A stretch of DNA of 64,000 nt from Caprella mutica (GCA_947561585.1 CANNZV010002487.1:32132-96131), one strand, 5' to 3'. Numbered from the stretch's first letter, positions 1 through 9,784 are shown. The notes: a model not told the origin generated them from the letters alone. Numbers and translations: made by a program.

Positions 1-121
1 CACAATAGTGGAATGTCGACTTTATATGGAAACACAGTAAATAAGCTAAAATTTGAGCATAGTATTAGAGCAATGACCAATCAGATAAATTAATTTCAAA
101 AGCATTCTCATAGCTAATTAC

Positions 122-297
122 CAGTTTGAGTGTTGAAGCAGGCACCATGCCAAGGACACCTCACAGTCCCATCCTCACTGAGGACTCCCTTGATGAGAGG
201 TGCACCGTAATGGGTACACTTTGCACCAATGGCAGAGATGCTGTCCCTGTGCTTCACTAATAGCACTTCACCTTCATCTAGCTTGAAGTTTTTCATT
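122..297 (-). CDS. AIFM3: AIFM3 exon 3, Rieske iron-sulfur site
   Basis: Acceptor ATGCTAG lies before base 297 and the donor ACTG-GTAATT follows base 122. The exon encodes both Rieske ligand pairs (C-T-H and C-P-W-H), which bind one 2Fe-2S cluster through two Cys and two His. No stop interrupts the exon. The downstream exons are outside the window. Confidence 0.9.
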
Positions 298-2824
298 CTA
301 GCATGAAGAAGAGACAATGTTCAGTATTATTGGCAATAAATGTTAAGGGCCGTACACACATAGGGTTTTTTAAGTCTTTCCACCAGACTTTTTACTAAGC
401 TCCACCTACTTTTTCCATGAGAATATAAGAAAAAACTATAATTATTATTTATTTCAGTTGATATCAATGATACCTGCAGGAATCATGGATACCAACTGGA
501 ATAAATAATAATTATATCGTTTTTTTTTTATATTCTCATGGAAAAAGTAGGAAGAGCTTAGTAAAAAGTCTGGTGGAAAGACTTAAAAAACCCTATGTGT
601 GTACAGCCCTTTAGATCCTGGCTAAAACAAAGGCCTACAATATCAACAGAATTTTAATACTAGGACATAAAATGATCTGGAATACAACAATCATCATAAT
701 TTATAAAATTACACATTAAATAATGAGTGGCTTGATACATAAAACAATAATAACAACTGCATCTTCCAATAAATAAATTTAATTAAACTGGAGAGTGTCA
801 AGCTTCAATTAATGGATGGGGAGAAACGAAGAGGCTCAAAGAGGCTTCAACTATTGGATGACTACAGAGTATCTAATTATTATTAATATTCTTTAAAAAT
901 ACCCAAATGGAGACAATTTGATTTCTAATAAATTATCAATAGGTAGAGAAAACACTAAATAAATTTGTCTTTGTATTCAATTCTCTTACTAATTTATTAT
1001 GAATAATCTTGTTTTGTTATAATTTTGAAGCATATTTTTTTAGAGTTGGAAGAGAAGATTCAATTTATTGTCAAGTAGTTTCATCTTTTGAAGAATGGAG
1101 AGAACTAATATCAGAAATTCTTCGAGAGTTCTTTCAGCAGAAAATATCACTGGCTAGTCTGCCGAGCATACTTTAGAATCTGAGTAAGGAAATCTATAGC
1201 TATATTTGAAACTCTGAACTTTAAAGATGTACCTAATAATGAATTTGAAATATAGCTACAGCAAACAGAAGTCACAGCACTTTAAAAACTAAGCTACAGA
1301 GCTAGTCTGCAGAATGAGAGACATTTGGAATATTCTTTATGAACAATTTTAACTTAATTCCTATACAGTAACTATTTAAAATGAGATCTATAAAAACACT
1401 TTACCAGTTTAAGCAGAGTGGCTCAATAGCTATTTATTTTGTACTTGGGAGATTAATAAAGGTGAACTACTTGAATAAAGTACTATAATTAGAAAGGCAA
1501 TGATTGAATTGGATAAAAAGAATGCATCTTAATTTACTCACCCTTCCTCAGGCAGATCTTCTTCATAGCAAACAATTTCATCTATTTCCTTGTCTTCAAA
1601 TACTGGAGTAGCATCTGGAAATTTAAACTTGACTAATTAATCTCTTGGTATAGATATTAATTACAGAGAGAAAATACAGTATTAAAATTTATTGAAGACT
1701 AATTTATCAACTTCAACACCAGACTGCAGAGTATGTGACATTTCTTCAACATTTTCTGTGCAAACAATCCTTAATTGCCTCCTATATTTATATCAATTTT
1801 TCTGAGAACAGAATCCACTTGCCATTTTAATGGCGAGTTTGTGACAGTTATTTTGAGCCCTTCAAATACAAATGGCGAGTTTTATCTATTTTTCTCCTAT
1901 GCTACAATGTTATTTTGGAGAGAATTTATGAAAATTTGATCATTTTGGAGAGAATTTGTTGAATTTGGGAGAGAGCTGGAGAGACAAATGGTGAGTTTAT
2001 GAGACATACTAATTTACTTGGATGGTAACATAGGAATTAATTCAAGATCTCCCGCAGAGATCTCCAAATTCTAAAAATTCAATCAAAAACTCCCGCAGAG
2101 AGTCTTAGAAAAATGTTCCATATTCTGCAGACTGGCGACATGTCGGTGGAATATTTTCCTCTTTGAAAATAATATTCTGGCAAAGTCGGTGGAATTTCAG
2201 CTATTTATTCCTATGTTACCATTAATTTTCGGTGGATAAATTGGGAAAATTACCGAAAATGTTGGTGGATCAGCTAAATTAATGGAAATTTATGGTGGAT
2301 TTTTTTCAGCTTTTTGCAAAAGTCAGTGGAATTTTGTGCACCAAATACAGACTGATAGGCAGCAATTTATCTGCAGGCTGCCCAGTCTGTATTTGGTGCA
2401 CAAAATTCCACTGACTTTTTGAAAAAGCTGGAAAAATCCACCATAAATTTCCAGTAATTTGGCTGATCCACCAACATTTCACCCATTTTCCCACTGAAAA
2501 TTAATGGTAACATAGGAATAAATAACTATAATTCCACCGACTTTGCAAGAATATTATTTTCAATGGAAAAAAATTCCACCGACAAGTCGGTGGAATTTAC
2601 CATGAAATACAGTCTGGCAGGCTGCTTGACCCTATCCCCTAGAAACTATGAAACAGAAAGTTAATTAAAATTAATAACATTAGGTAATTAAGGTACTTCT
2701 GAGTTATTACTTAATAAGTCAATGAACATTTATGAGATAATCATATTCATTCTGATTCAATCAGAGACTTACCTTCAATTATTGAGCTATTATCTGATTT
2801 ACTACAAGAAAGCACAGCACCCAT
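122..2824 (-). CDS. AIFM3: AIFM3-like Rieske-domain oxidoreductase, 5' part
   Basis: Three coding exons are visible: 2824-2773 (ATG to a GTAAGT donor), 1614-1542 and 297-122 (donor GTAATT). Reading phases join cleanly (1+2, then 2+1), giving about 100 residues before the gene runs off the left edge. The third exon holds a Rieske 2Fe-2S site, CTHYGAPL followed by CPWHGACFN, which matches the N-terminal domain of apoptosis-inducing factor 3; the FAD/NADH oxidoreductase part must lie to the left. The protein starts [10 protein letters not shown], similar to the MG-plus-Cys start of vertebrate AIFM3 and suggestive of N-myristoylation with nearby palmitoylation (inference). AIFM3 is a flavoprotein linked to mitochondria and apoptosis in vertebrates; insect roles are less clear. 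Introns 1 and 2 carry MITEs. The family assignment is strong; the start exon rests on phase and motif only. Confidence 0.85.
348..613. mobile_element. Palindromic MITE in AIFM3 intron 2
   Basis: Bases 348-470 and 490-613 are near-perfect inverted copies (GCCGTACACACATAGGG at the left end, its complement at the right), so the whole unit can fold as one hairpin. The centre (about 465-500) contains the half-palindrome ATACCTGCAGG and ATCATGGATACC, the same centre as in the MITEs near 39.08 kb and 62.55 kb whose outer arms differ. No coding capacity. Confidence 0.8.
614..1541. other. AIFM3 intron 2, no further gene
   Basis: AT-rich intron sequence. Loose resemblance to the CCAGTCTG-type elements occurs near 1150-1320 (AGTCTGCAGAATG), but no complete element can be delimited. 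I see no ORF, RNA gene or tandem array here. Confidence 0.5.
1722..2640. repeat. Nested CCAGTCTG-type elements in AIFM3 intron 1
   Basis: This intron segment holds a damaged family D copy (about 1820-2022, word GGCGAG), half of a family A copy (about 2023-2135, word CTGCGGGAG read on the minus strand, ending TTCTGCAGACTGG), and two family B copies in opposite orientation. The second B copy is bases 2382-2617 and is flanked by the exact 8-bp duplication CAGGCTGC (2374-2381 and 2618-2625). The two B arms 2219-2352 and 2376-2505 face each other and form a hairpin of about 130 bp per arm. Confidence 0.75.
2382..2617. mobile_element. Family B MITE (CCAGTCTGTATTTGG end)
   Basis: The ends are CCAGTCTGTATTTGGTG and CATGAAATACAGTCTGG, an imperfect terminal inverted repeat. 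The flanks are an exact 8-bp duplication, CAGGCTGC. Inside, CCACTGAC, CCACC and CCACCGAC words recur on both sides of a core AATGGTAACATAGGAATAAA. No transposase is encoded, so it is non-autonomous. Confidence 0.8.
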
Positions 2825-3190
2825 ATTTGCTATATTTAGATATCTATTTATTAAATCAAAATATCATAACCGAGAAATTCTTCCAAAACAAAAGTTGTTC
2901 ACTTATCAAAAACGAACGGCGAGACGTAACAACCACACACCGCGACAGATGAATTGACACTAAATTTTGACCTTTAATAGTTTGTCTCTTTAACTTTAAC
3001 TAAATGGCCGAAAAAAATAAAGTAGAAAGTTTATAAGGGAAGGTGCGGCTAATTTTCGTATGAAATATTTTAGTAAATAGCTGAAAATTTGTCTTCAAAC
3101 TGTAAATGAAGAAATCCAACATGAAAATATTTACTCATTATACTAATCATTTTACCTATCTATTACCTATAGCTATAGCCTATTACCTAT
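2825..3190. other. 5' flank of the AIFM3-like gene
   Basis: This is the sequence just upstream of the inferred AIFM3 start codon. It should contain the 5' UTR and promoter, but I cannot point to a TATA box or initiator with confidence. A slightly GC-richer patch at 2905-2950 may lie near the transcription start. Confidence 0.35.
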
Positions 3191-3191
3191 A

Positions 3192-3434
3192 GCTGGAGCA
3201 GAAAGAGAGGATGGTGAGCACTTTATATTGGAATGCAGGAGGCTGGAAGAGATCAGTAATGAAGCCATTGAACTCCTGAGAACGAGAAGGGTGGATGTGT
3301 GGATGAGGTTTTGGGATGATTTCTGTTTGGTGGAGAGGAAAGAAAGGATGGACCGTGGAAGGAGTGTGCTGTATAGGATGTGGAGGCTGAGGGAGAGAGA
3401 GGAGGCTGCTGTGGCTGGTGGTTTGGTGTGGTGA
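3192..3434 (+). pseudogene. 3' fragment of a non-LTR retrotransposon ORF
   Basis: The frame starting at 3192 reads a short open stretch with the pattern GEHFILEC followed by an acidic-basic helix (RRLEEISNEAIELLRTRR) and a charged tail, then a TGA-type stop at 3434. A Cys/His segment with H-x-I-L-E-C is typical of the C-terminal end of reverse transcriptase polyproteins of LINE elements (Jockey and related clades). There is no start codon and no catalytic reverse transcriptase domain, so this is a 5'-truncated remnant, as is usual for LINE copies. The GC content is higher than the surroundings. Clade assignment is not possible from this piece. Confidence 0.6.
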
Positions 3435-3469
3435 TGTGCTGTTTTATGGAGTTTGGATGAACATTGAGT

Positions 3470-3600
3470 TGAGTGATGATAGATGTAAGTGTAGTGATAA
3501 TTGTAGTATATGTGTAGTGATAAGTGTAGCAATAAGTGTAGTAATAAGTGTAGTGATAAGTGTAAAATTAAGTGCTAGTGTATAAATAAGGTGCTAGTGA
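3470..3600 (+). repeat. Degenerate short tandem repeat, AGTGTAGTGATA
   Basis: About ten imperfect copies of a 12-bp word (AGTGTAGTGATA, AGTGTAGCAATA and others) follow the LINE fragment directly. They may be part of the LINE 3' tail, since some LINE families end in short tandem repeats instead of poly(A). Confidence 0.6.
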
Positions 3601-4247
3601 TTAAGCGTAATGCTAAGTGAAGTTTGAAAAATTTGGAAAATGAATAGCTAAGTGAAATGTTTATTTTTTATGATGGCAGAAGTTATAAACTTATAGACTG
3701 AAATAGTGAAACGGAGGACAGACCATCTGAAAAGGGTATCTACAGAGCATCCCCTTCACCTTGACCTATAGCTATTGTTAAGATAGCTATAATTGATTGT
3801 GATTTTTACAGCCCTAAAGAAAGTTTTTAAATCAGATAATAATAACTAAATATTACATACGCAGATTGTTACAAAATTTAATGACCTAAAACAGAAAATT
3901 AACAGCATTAGGATACATCAAAAGGAAAATATTCCTAGTTTTCTTTTCCATTGTTTAGGTGTATGATTACTGTTATTGGAGTCGCGACATTTTAATTTTT
4001 AATATAGTGGAACTTGGAAGCTTTCTTTCCAAACCGGCTCTTCATCAGATTTTGTATTGGAAATCAAAACATTATCCATCATTATTAAGTATGTTGTTTG
4101 ATACACCTAGATTTATTTGTACAAATTAGCTTTAATTTGATTTACTTCCAAAACCGGCGTTAGGTCTCGAATGTTATTTGAGAGACTAAGACTGTTATAT
4201 TACCAGTCTGCAGAATATGGAACATTTTTCCAAGACTCTCTGCTGGA

Positions 4248-4496
4248 CCATGTTTCAAAGTGTGGCAGGAAAGTCGCCAGTTTAGTGAGAAAATGGATCC
4301 AGGTCGCCACATTTAAGACACTTTAAAGGAGAAATTAGGCTTCCCAGTGAAGATTTTACACTTAAAAACATCCTTATGCTTCATGCCTGATGCATGTTTA
4401 TGAGTGATTTACTTGTTATTTACAGGTTTTCCAACTTATTTAACCCCTCAAAAGTCGCCAATATACTGGCGACTTTGTCCATACTTTAAAACATGG
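4248..4496. mobile_element. Family E MITE (CCATGTTTCAAAG end), copy 1
   Basis: The ends CCATGTTTCAAAGTGTGG and CCATACTTTAAAACATGG are inverted repeats. Both flanks are CTGCTGGA (4240-4247 and 4497-4504), an exact 8-bp duplication of family A sequence. The word GTCGCCA recurs in both orientations near the ends. Other copies are 7403-7679 and 8101-8395. Confidence 0.85.
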
Positions 4497-4645
4497 CTGC
4501 TGGAGTTTTTGATTGAATTTTTAGAAATTGGAGATCTCTGCGGGAGATCTTGAATTAATTCCTATGTTACAATTAATTTAGCTGCAGGAGATTTTGAATT
4601 AATTCCTATGTTACCATTAATTTAGCTGTGGAAGATTCTGAATCT

Positions 4646-5137
4646 CCAAGCCAGAGTGGAATAATAACTCATTTCAGATTGACTAGTAACTCTGTTAGGA
4701 ATTTAGAATGAACAAAAATTACTCATTTTAACCCCAAAAAATGCAGAAATCAGTAAATTATTTTATAAATTTCAACTCCGCAGTGAAAACTAATGTAAAA
4801 TAAGTCATTTATGCTTCACAATTGGGCTTGTTGTGATGATAAACATCACTAATGGGAATGCATGAAGTTAGGAGTAACTCTGTTAGAATTTATGTTTTCC
4901 AGTCTGGTCTCCAAGTAATAAAGCATGTCCAAACTCGCCATTTTAATGGCGAGTTTGTGACAGTTATTTTGAGCCCTTCAAATGCAAATGGCGAGTTTTA
5001 TCTATTTTTCTCCTATGCTACAATGTTATTTTGGAGAGAATTTATGAAAATTTGATCATTTTGAAGAGAATTTGTTGAATTTTGGAGAGAGCTTGAGAGA
5101 CTAATGGCGAGTTTATAAGACATACTATTTTACTTGG
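4646..5137. mobile_element. Family D MITE (CCAAGTAA end), copy 1, with nested C
   Basis: The termini CCAAGTAATAAAGCATGTCC and the complement of GACATACTATTTTACTTGG form an inverted repeat. The flanks are CTGAATCT on both sides (4638-4645 and 5138-5145), exact 8 bp. A C element (4651-4907) lies five bases inside the left end. The word GGCGAGTTT recurs internally. Confidence 0.85.
4651..4907. mobile_element. Family C MITE (CCAGAGTGGAA end), copy 1
   Basis: The ends are CCAGAGTGGAATAATAACTC and GTTTTCCAGTCTGG. The flanks are the exact 8-bp duplication TCTCCAAG (4643-4650 and 4908-4915). Internally AGTAACTCTGTTAG occurs near both ends. Other copies are 5310-5863 and about 7056-7323. Confidence 0.85.
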
Positions 5138-5309
5138 CTGAATCTGCTCTGGAGAGTCAGAAAGTAACTGTCTCTCAAATTAAAATCTCTGCGGGAGAAG
5201 AGACACATTCTGCAGACTGGTTATAGGTATTACCTAACTTTTATCTTCAGACTTCAATTAGGATCTTGCGGCTGTTGCCGGGCCGCCGGCCTGTCGTGGT
5301 TTTGCCTAT

Positions 5310-5863
5310 CCAGAGTGGAATAATAACTCATTTCAGATTGACTAGTAACTCTGTTAGGATTTTAGAATGAACAAAAATTACTCATTTTAACCCAAAAAGA
5401 TGCAGAAAACAGTAAATTATTTTATAAATTTCAACTCTGCACTCTGCAGCCAGTCTGCAGAATATGGAACATTTTTCCAAAACTCTCTGCGGGAGTTTTT
5501 GATTGAATTTTTAGAAATTGGAGATCTCTGCGGGAGATCTTGAATTAATTCCTATGTTACCATTAATTTAGATGCAGGAGATTTTGAATTAATTCCTATG
5601 TTACCATTAATTTAGCTGCGGGAGATTCTGAATTTGCTACCGAGAGAGAGTCGGAGAGTAAATGTCTTTCTGACTCTTTCAAATTAAAATCTCTGCGGGA
5701 GAAGAGACACATTCTGCAGACTGGCTCTGCAGTGAAAACTAATGTAAAATAAGTCATTTAAGCTTCACAATTGGGCTTATTGAGATGATAAACATCACTA
5801 TTCACTAATTGGAATGCATGAAGTTAGGAGTAACTCTGTTAGAATTTATGTTTTCCAGTCTGG
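5310..5863. mobile_element. Family C MITE, copy 2, with a nested A element
   Basis: The same termini as copy 1. Flanks TTGCCTAT (5302-5309) and TTGCCTAC (5864-5871) match at seven of eight positions. A complete family A element (5450-5724) splits it. Confidence 0.8.
5450..5724. mobile_element. Family A MITE, intact copy
   Basis: A complete unit from CCAGTCTGCAGAATATGG to CACATTCTGCAGACTGG, flanked by the exact 8-bp duplication CTCTGCAG (5442-5449 and 5725-5732) derived from family C. Four CTGCGGGAG-like words surround two cores AATTCCTATGTTACCATTA. Confidence 0.88.
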
Positions 5864-5888
5864 TTGCCTACAGACTACAGTCTAACGC

Positions 5889-6115
5889 CGAAGTAAAATA
5901 GTATGTCTCTTAAACTCGCCATTTGTCTCTCCAGCTCTCTCCAATATTCAACAAATTCTCTCCAAAATGATCAAATTATCATTAATTCTCTCCAAAATAA
6001 CATTGTAGCATAGGAGAAAAATAGATAAAACTCGCCATTTGCAATTGAAGAATTCAAAATAACTGTCACAAACTCGCCATTAAAATGGTGAGTTTGGACA
6101 TGCTTTATTACTTGG
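5889..6115. mobile_element. Family D MITE, copy 2 (inverted)
   Basis: Runs from CGAAGTAAAATAGTATGTC to GACATGCTTTATTACTTGG. Flanks are TCTAACGC on both sides (5881-5888 and 6116-6123), an exact 8-bp duplication. The words AACTCGCCA and CTCTCCAAAAT recur. About 227 bp, with no insertions, so it is the reference copy of the family. Confidence 0.88.
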
Positions 6116-6185
6116 TCTAACGCATAATTTCTCAGTTCTCCCAACCTCTCAGTCTGTAGAAACTGGTAAAGTGTTTATAGTCTGC

Positions 6186-6422
6186 CCAGTCTGTATTTGG
6201 TGCACAAAATTCCACTGACTTTTCTGAAAAAGCTGAAAAAATCCACTATAAATTTTCAGTAATTTGACAGATCCACCAACATTTTACCCATTTTTCCACC
6301 GAAGATTAATAGTAACATAGGAATAAATAGCTAAAAATCCACCGACTTTGCCAGAATAATATTTTCAGAGGGAAAAAATTCCACCGAGATGTTGGTGGAA
6401 TTTACCATGAAATAGAGACTGG
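6186..6422. mobile_element. Family B MITE, copy 2
   Basis: Ends CCAGTCTGTATTTGGTG and CATGAAATAGAGACTGG. The core AGTAACATAGGAATAAAT lies between CCACC words. The flanking bases (TAGTCTGC and GCAGTCTG) do not align as a clean duplication, probably because a family A copy starts directly beside it. Confidence 0.7.
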
Positions 6423-6423
6423 G

Positions 6424-6646
6424 CAGTCTGCAGAATATGGAACATGTTTCCAAGACTCTCTGCAGGAGTTTTTGAATGAAATTTTAGAAATTAGAGATCT
6501 CTGCGGGAGATTTAGAATTAATTCCTATGTTACCATTAATTTAGCTGCGGGAGATTCTGAATCTGCTGCTGAGAGTCAGAGAGTAACTGTCTCTCAGACT
6601 CAAATTAAAAGTCTCAGCGGGAGAAGAGACACATTCTGCATACTGG
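6424..6646. mobile_element. Family A MITE, copy 3
   Basis: Starts CAGTCTGCAGAATATGG and ends ACATTCTGCATACTGG, with one change in the right terminus. It abuts the B copy on its left and B sequence on its right. The exact limits are uncertain by one or two bases. Confidence 0.7.
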
Positions 6647-6674
6647 GTATTTCCGTATTTGGTGCACAAAATCC

Positions 6675-6904
6675 CCAGTCTTCAGAATATGGAACATTTT
6701 TCCAAGACTCTCTGCGGGAGTTTTTGATTAAATTTTAGAAATTTTAGATCTCTGCGGGTGCGGGAGATCTTGAATTAATTCCTATGTTACCATTAATTTC
6801 GCTGCGGGAGATACTGAATCTGCAACTGAGAGTCAGTCTGTCAGAGAATAACGGACTCTCAAATTATAATCTCTGCGGGAGAAGAGACACATTCTGCAGA
6901 CTGG
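6675..6904. mobile_element. Family A MITE, copy 4, inside family B sequence
   Basis: The termini are CCAGTCTTCAGAATATGG and CACATTCTGCAGACTGG. Flanks are CAAAATCC on both sides (6667-6674 and 6905-6912), exact 8 bp; removing the element and one copy of the duplication restores a normal family B left end. Confidence 0.85.
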
Positions 6905-6972
6905 CAAAATCCCACTGACTTTTTTAAAAAACTGAAAAAATCCACCATAAATTTCCATTAATTTGGCTAATC

Positions 6973-7765
6973 CCAGTCTGCAGAATATGGAACATTTTTC
7001 CAAGACTCTCTGCGGGAGTTTTTGATTGAATTTTAGAAATTTGAGATCTCTGTGGCCAGACCAGAGTGGAATAAAAACTCATTTCAGATTGACTAGTAAC
7101 TCTGTTAGAAATTTAGAATGAACAAAAATTACTCATTTTAACCATAAAAAATGCAGAAATCAGTAAATTATTTTATAAATTTCAACTCCGCAGTGAAAAC
7201 TAATGTAAAATAAGTCATTTAAGCTTTACAATTGGGCTTGTTGTGATGATAAACATCACTGATAGTTAGGAATGCATGAAGTTAGGAGTAACTCTGTTAG
7301 AATTTATGTGTTCCAGTCTGATGAGTCTGTGGGAGATCTTGAATTAATTCCTATGTTACCATTAATTTAGCTGCGAGAGATTCTGAATCTGCTACTGAGA
7401 GTCCATGTTTTAATGTGTGGCAGGAAAGTCACCAGTTTAGTGAGAAAATGGATCCAGGTCGGCTGAGGTCGCCACATTTAAGATGCTTTAAAGGAGAAAT
7501 TTGGCTTCCTAGAGAAGATTTTACACTTGGAAACATCCTTATACTTCATGCCTGATGCATGTGTGTCTCTTGAGACTATTTTAGGAAAGATTTACTTGTT
7601 ATTTACAGGTTTTCCAACTAATTTGACCAATCAAAAGTCGCCAATATACTGGCGACTTTGTCCATACTTTAAAACATGGCTGAGAGTCAGAGAGTAACTG
7701 TCTCTCAAATTAAAAATTAAAATCTCTGCAGGAGAAGAGACACATTCTATGATTCTGCAGACTGG
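6973..7765. mobile_element. Family A MITE, copy 5, with nested C and E
   Basis: Starts CCAGTCTGCAGAATATGG and ends GATTCTGCAGACTGG. Flanks GGCTAATC (6965-6972) and GGCTGATC (7766-7773) match at seven of eight positions and lie in family B sequence. It contains a C copy (about 7056-7323) and an E copy (7403-7679). The surrounding B element ends at 7927. Confidence 0.82.
7403..7679. mobile_element. Family E MITE, copy 2
   Basis: Runs from CCATGTTTTAATGTGTGG to CCATACTTTAAAACATGG. Flanks are CTGAGAGT on both sides (7395-7402 and 7680-7687), an exact 8-bp duplication of family A sequence. Confidence 0.85.
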
Positions 7766-7927
7766 GGCTGATCCACCAATGCAACATTTTACCAATTTAT
7801 CCACCGAAAATTAATGGTAACATAGGAATAAATAGCTAAAAATCCACCGACTTTGCCAGAATATTATTTTCAGAGGGAAAAAATTCCACCGAGATGTTGG
7901 TGGAATTTACCATGAAATAGAGACTGG

Positions 7928-8448
7928 GCAGTCTGCAGCCATATTTCTTATTTCAGGGGTTGGAAAATTGTAAGCCAATTTTTGAGCCAAAATTTCACAA
8001 AATTCTGAGCCAAGCCAATTTGTCTCATTTTTTGAAGATTTCAAGCTATAATTAACATGGGAACATAGGAATTAATTCATAACTTTAAGCCAATTAGACA
8101 CCATGTTTTAAAGTATGGACAAAGTTGCCAGTATATTGGCAACTTTTTAGGTGTTAAATAAGTTGAAAAATGTGTAAATAACAAGTAAATCAATCTCAAA
8201 ATAATCTCAAGAGATGCACATGCTGACATGCATCAGAAATGAAGCATAATGATGTTTCCAAGTGTAAAATCTTCAAGAAAGTCAAATTTCTCCTTTAAAG
8301 CATCTTAAATGTGCGAAACCTCCGGACCTGGATCCAATTTCACACTAAACTGGCGACTTTCCTGCCACACTAGGCGGGCACACTTTGAAACATGGATTAT
8401 ATCTGAGTAAAAATCTTTTGAAATTTAAGCCAATTAATTGGCTTTAAC
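7928..8448. repeat. Family F element with nested E copy 3
   Basis: Family F carries the word AAGCCAATT in both orientations and a core ACATAGGAATTAATTC. It is split by an inverted E copy (8101-8395) whose left flank ATTAGACA and right flank ATTATATC are explained by comparison with the second F copy (about 9176-9665), which reads ATTAGACATATC at the same place; four bases were lost on the right side. Confidence 0.65.
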
Positions 8449-8685
8449 CCAGTTTGTATTTGATGCACTGAACTCCTCTGACTTTTTCAAAAATCTGTGA
8501 AATAGTTGCCAACATCTTTCATCAATTTGTCTAGTCCTCCAACATTTTTCCAGTTTCCCCTCCCAAAATTAATGGTAATATAGGAATTAATAGCTAAATA
8601 TCCTCCGACATTGCTGGATTTTTTTATTAGAGAAATTGAATATCTTCCGACATATCATTGGAATTTACTACCAAATACAATCTGG
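8449..8685. mobile_element. Family G MITE (CCAGTTTGTATTTG end), copy 1
   Basis: The ends CCAGTTTGTATTTGATGC and CTACCAAATACAATCTGG resemble family B termini. The flanks are GCTTTAAC on both sides (8441-8448 and 8686-8693), exact 8 bp. The words CTCCGAC, CTCCAAC and CTTCCGAC surround the core AATGGTAATATAGGAATTAA. Other copies: 9785-10008 and about 12499-12761. Confidence 0.85.
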
Positions 8686-8689
8686 GCTT

Positions 8690-9218
8690 TAACTGACATA
8701 CTCTGTAAAATGGGTCTGCAGAAACTGGTAAAGTGTTTGTACCAGTCTGTATTTGGTGCACAAAATTCCATTATTCCACTGACTTTTTGAAAAAGCTGAG
8801 AAAATCCACCATAAATTCCCAGTAATTTTGCTGATCCACCAACATTTTTCCACTGAAAAGTAATGGTAACAACTAACATCATAACATAGGAATAAATAAC
8901 TAAAAATCCACCAACTTTGCCAGAATATTATTTTTAATGGAAAAAAGTTTCACCGACAAGTCGGTGGAATTTCCCATGAAATACAGTCTGTGTCTGGTAT
9001 TTGTAAAGATCTCTTTTTCTGTTTGTAGGAAAATTAATGTAAATATAGGGATTAATTCAGAAGTGTATTGTGTTTGTAGCAAAATTAATGTAAATATAGG
9101 AATTAATTCAAAATTGTTCAGAGAGTGAGAGAATATCACAAATATCTCCCATATAGCATATACTGCAGACTGGGACTATTCTGTAGATCATGTTACAGAG
9201 TATGTCAGTTAATTGGCT
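8690..9218. repeat. Mixed B-like and other CCAGTCTG-type fragments
   Basis: A family B copy runs from about 8744 to 8990. From about 8990 to 9176 is a shorter, poorly resolved element with two cores (AATGTAAATATAGGAATTAA) and the word GAGAATATCACAAATATC, ending CATATACTGCAGACTGG. The short open frames here on both strands are chance products of AT-rich repeat sequence. Confidence 0.6.
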
Positions 9219-9219
9219 T

Positions 9220-9461
9220 CCAGTCTGCAAAGCATGCACAATCAGTCTCCAGATATTAAATTTTTGGGACAATTTCTATCCAAGGATTTTCAAATTTCTA
9301 TCCAAAATGGCCCAAAATCTCAAAATTCTCTCCAATAATTAATTACATGTTAATATAGGAATTAATTAGGAAATTGTCGCCGGATAATTTAGGAGACTAA
9401 TTTCAAGGCCTCAATGGTCTCCGGATAAACTTCACAACTTCATGCATCGTTTGCAGACTGG
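9220..9461. mobile_element. Family H MITE (CCAGTCTGCAAAGCATGCA end)
   Basis: The ends CCAGTCTGCAAAGCATGCA and TGCATCGTTTGCAGACTGG are inverted repeats. Flanks are ATTGGCTT on both sides (9212-9219 and 9462-9469), an exact 8-bp duplication inside a family F copy. The words TCTCC, TCTATCC and TCTCCGG recur around the core ATGTTAATATAGGAATTAAT. Confidence 0.85.
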
Positions 9462-9784
9462 ATTGGCTTATATTTCTAATTTCAAATGGTCATTTCTCAG
9501 ATATGTCTAATTGGCTTTAAATTTTGAATTAATTCCTATGTTCCCATGTTGATTTTAGCTTTAAATCTTCAAAAAATGTGCCAAATTGGCTTGGCTTAGA
9601 ATTTTTTTGAAATTTGGGCTCAAAAATTGGCTTACAAAGTTACAATTTTCCAGCCTCTGAAAGATGGTAGAGATCTCACGTTCTGTAATATAAATAGGTT
9701 ATTGGACAGACTGTTATCATTATAGGAATTGATTCATAATTGTTTGTAGAGAATATCCCAAATATCTCCCATATTCTGCACCAG

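Larger units (their letters stand above)
4203..5220. mobile_element. Family A MITE carrying nested E, D and C elements
   Basis: The left end CCAGTCTGCAGAATATGG and right end CACATTCTGCAGACTGG are family A termini. Three later insertions split it: an E element (4248-4496), and a D element (4646-5137) that itself holds a C element (4651-4907). Without them the A unit would be about 260 bp. The family A word CTGCGGGAG and its variants occur on both sides of two copies of the core AATTCCTATGTTAC. The flanks TTATATTA and TTATAGGT match only partly as a target duplication. Confidence 0.75.

Noticed and set aside
8655..9139. Short open frames on both strands
   Set aside because: They fall inside the nested MITEs and change between copies of the same family.
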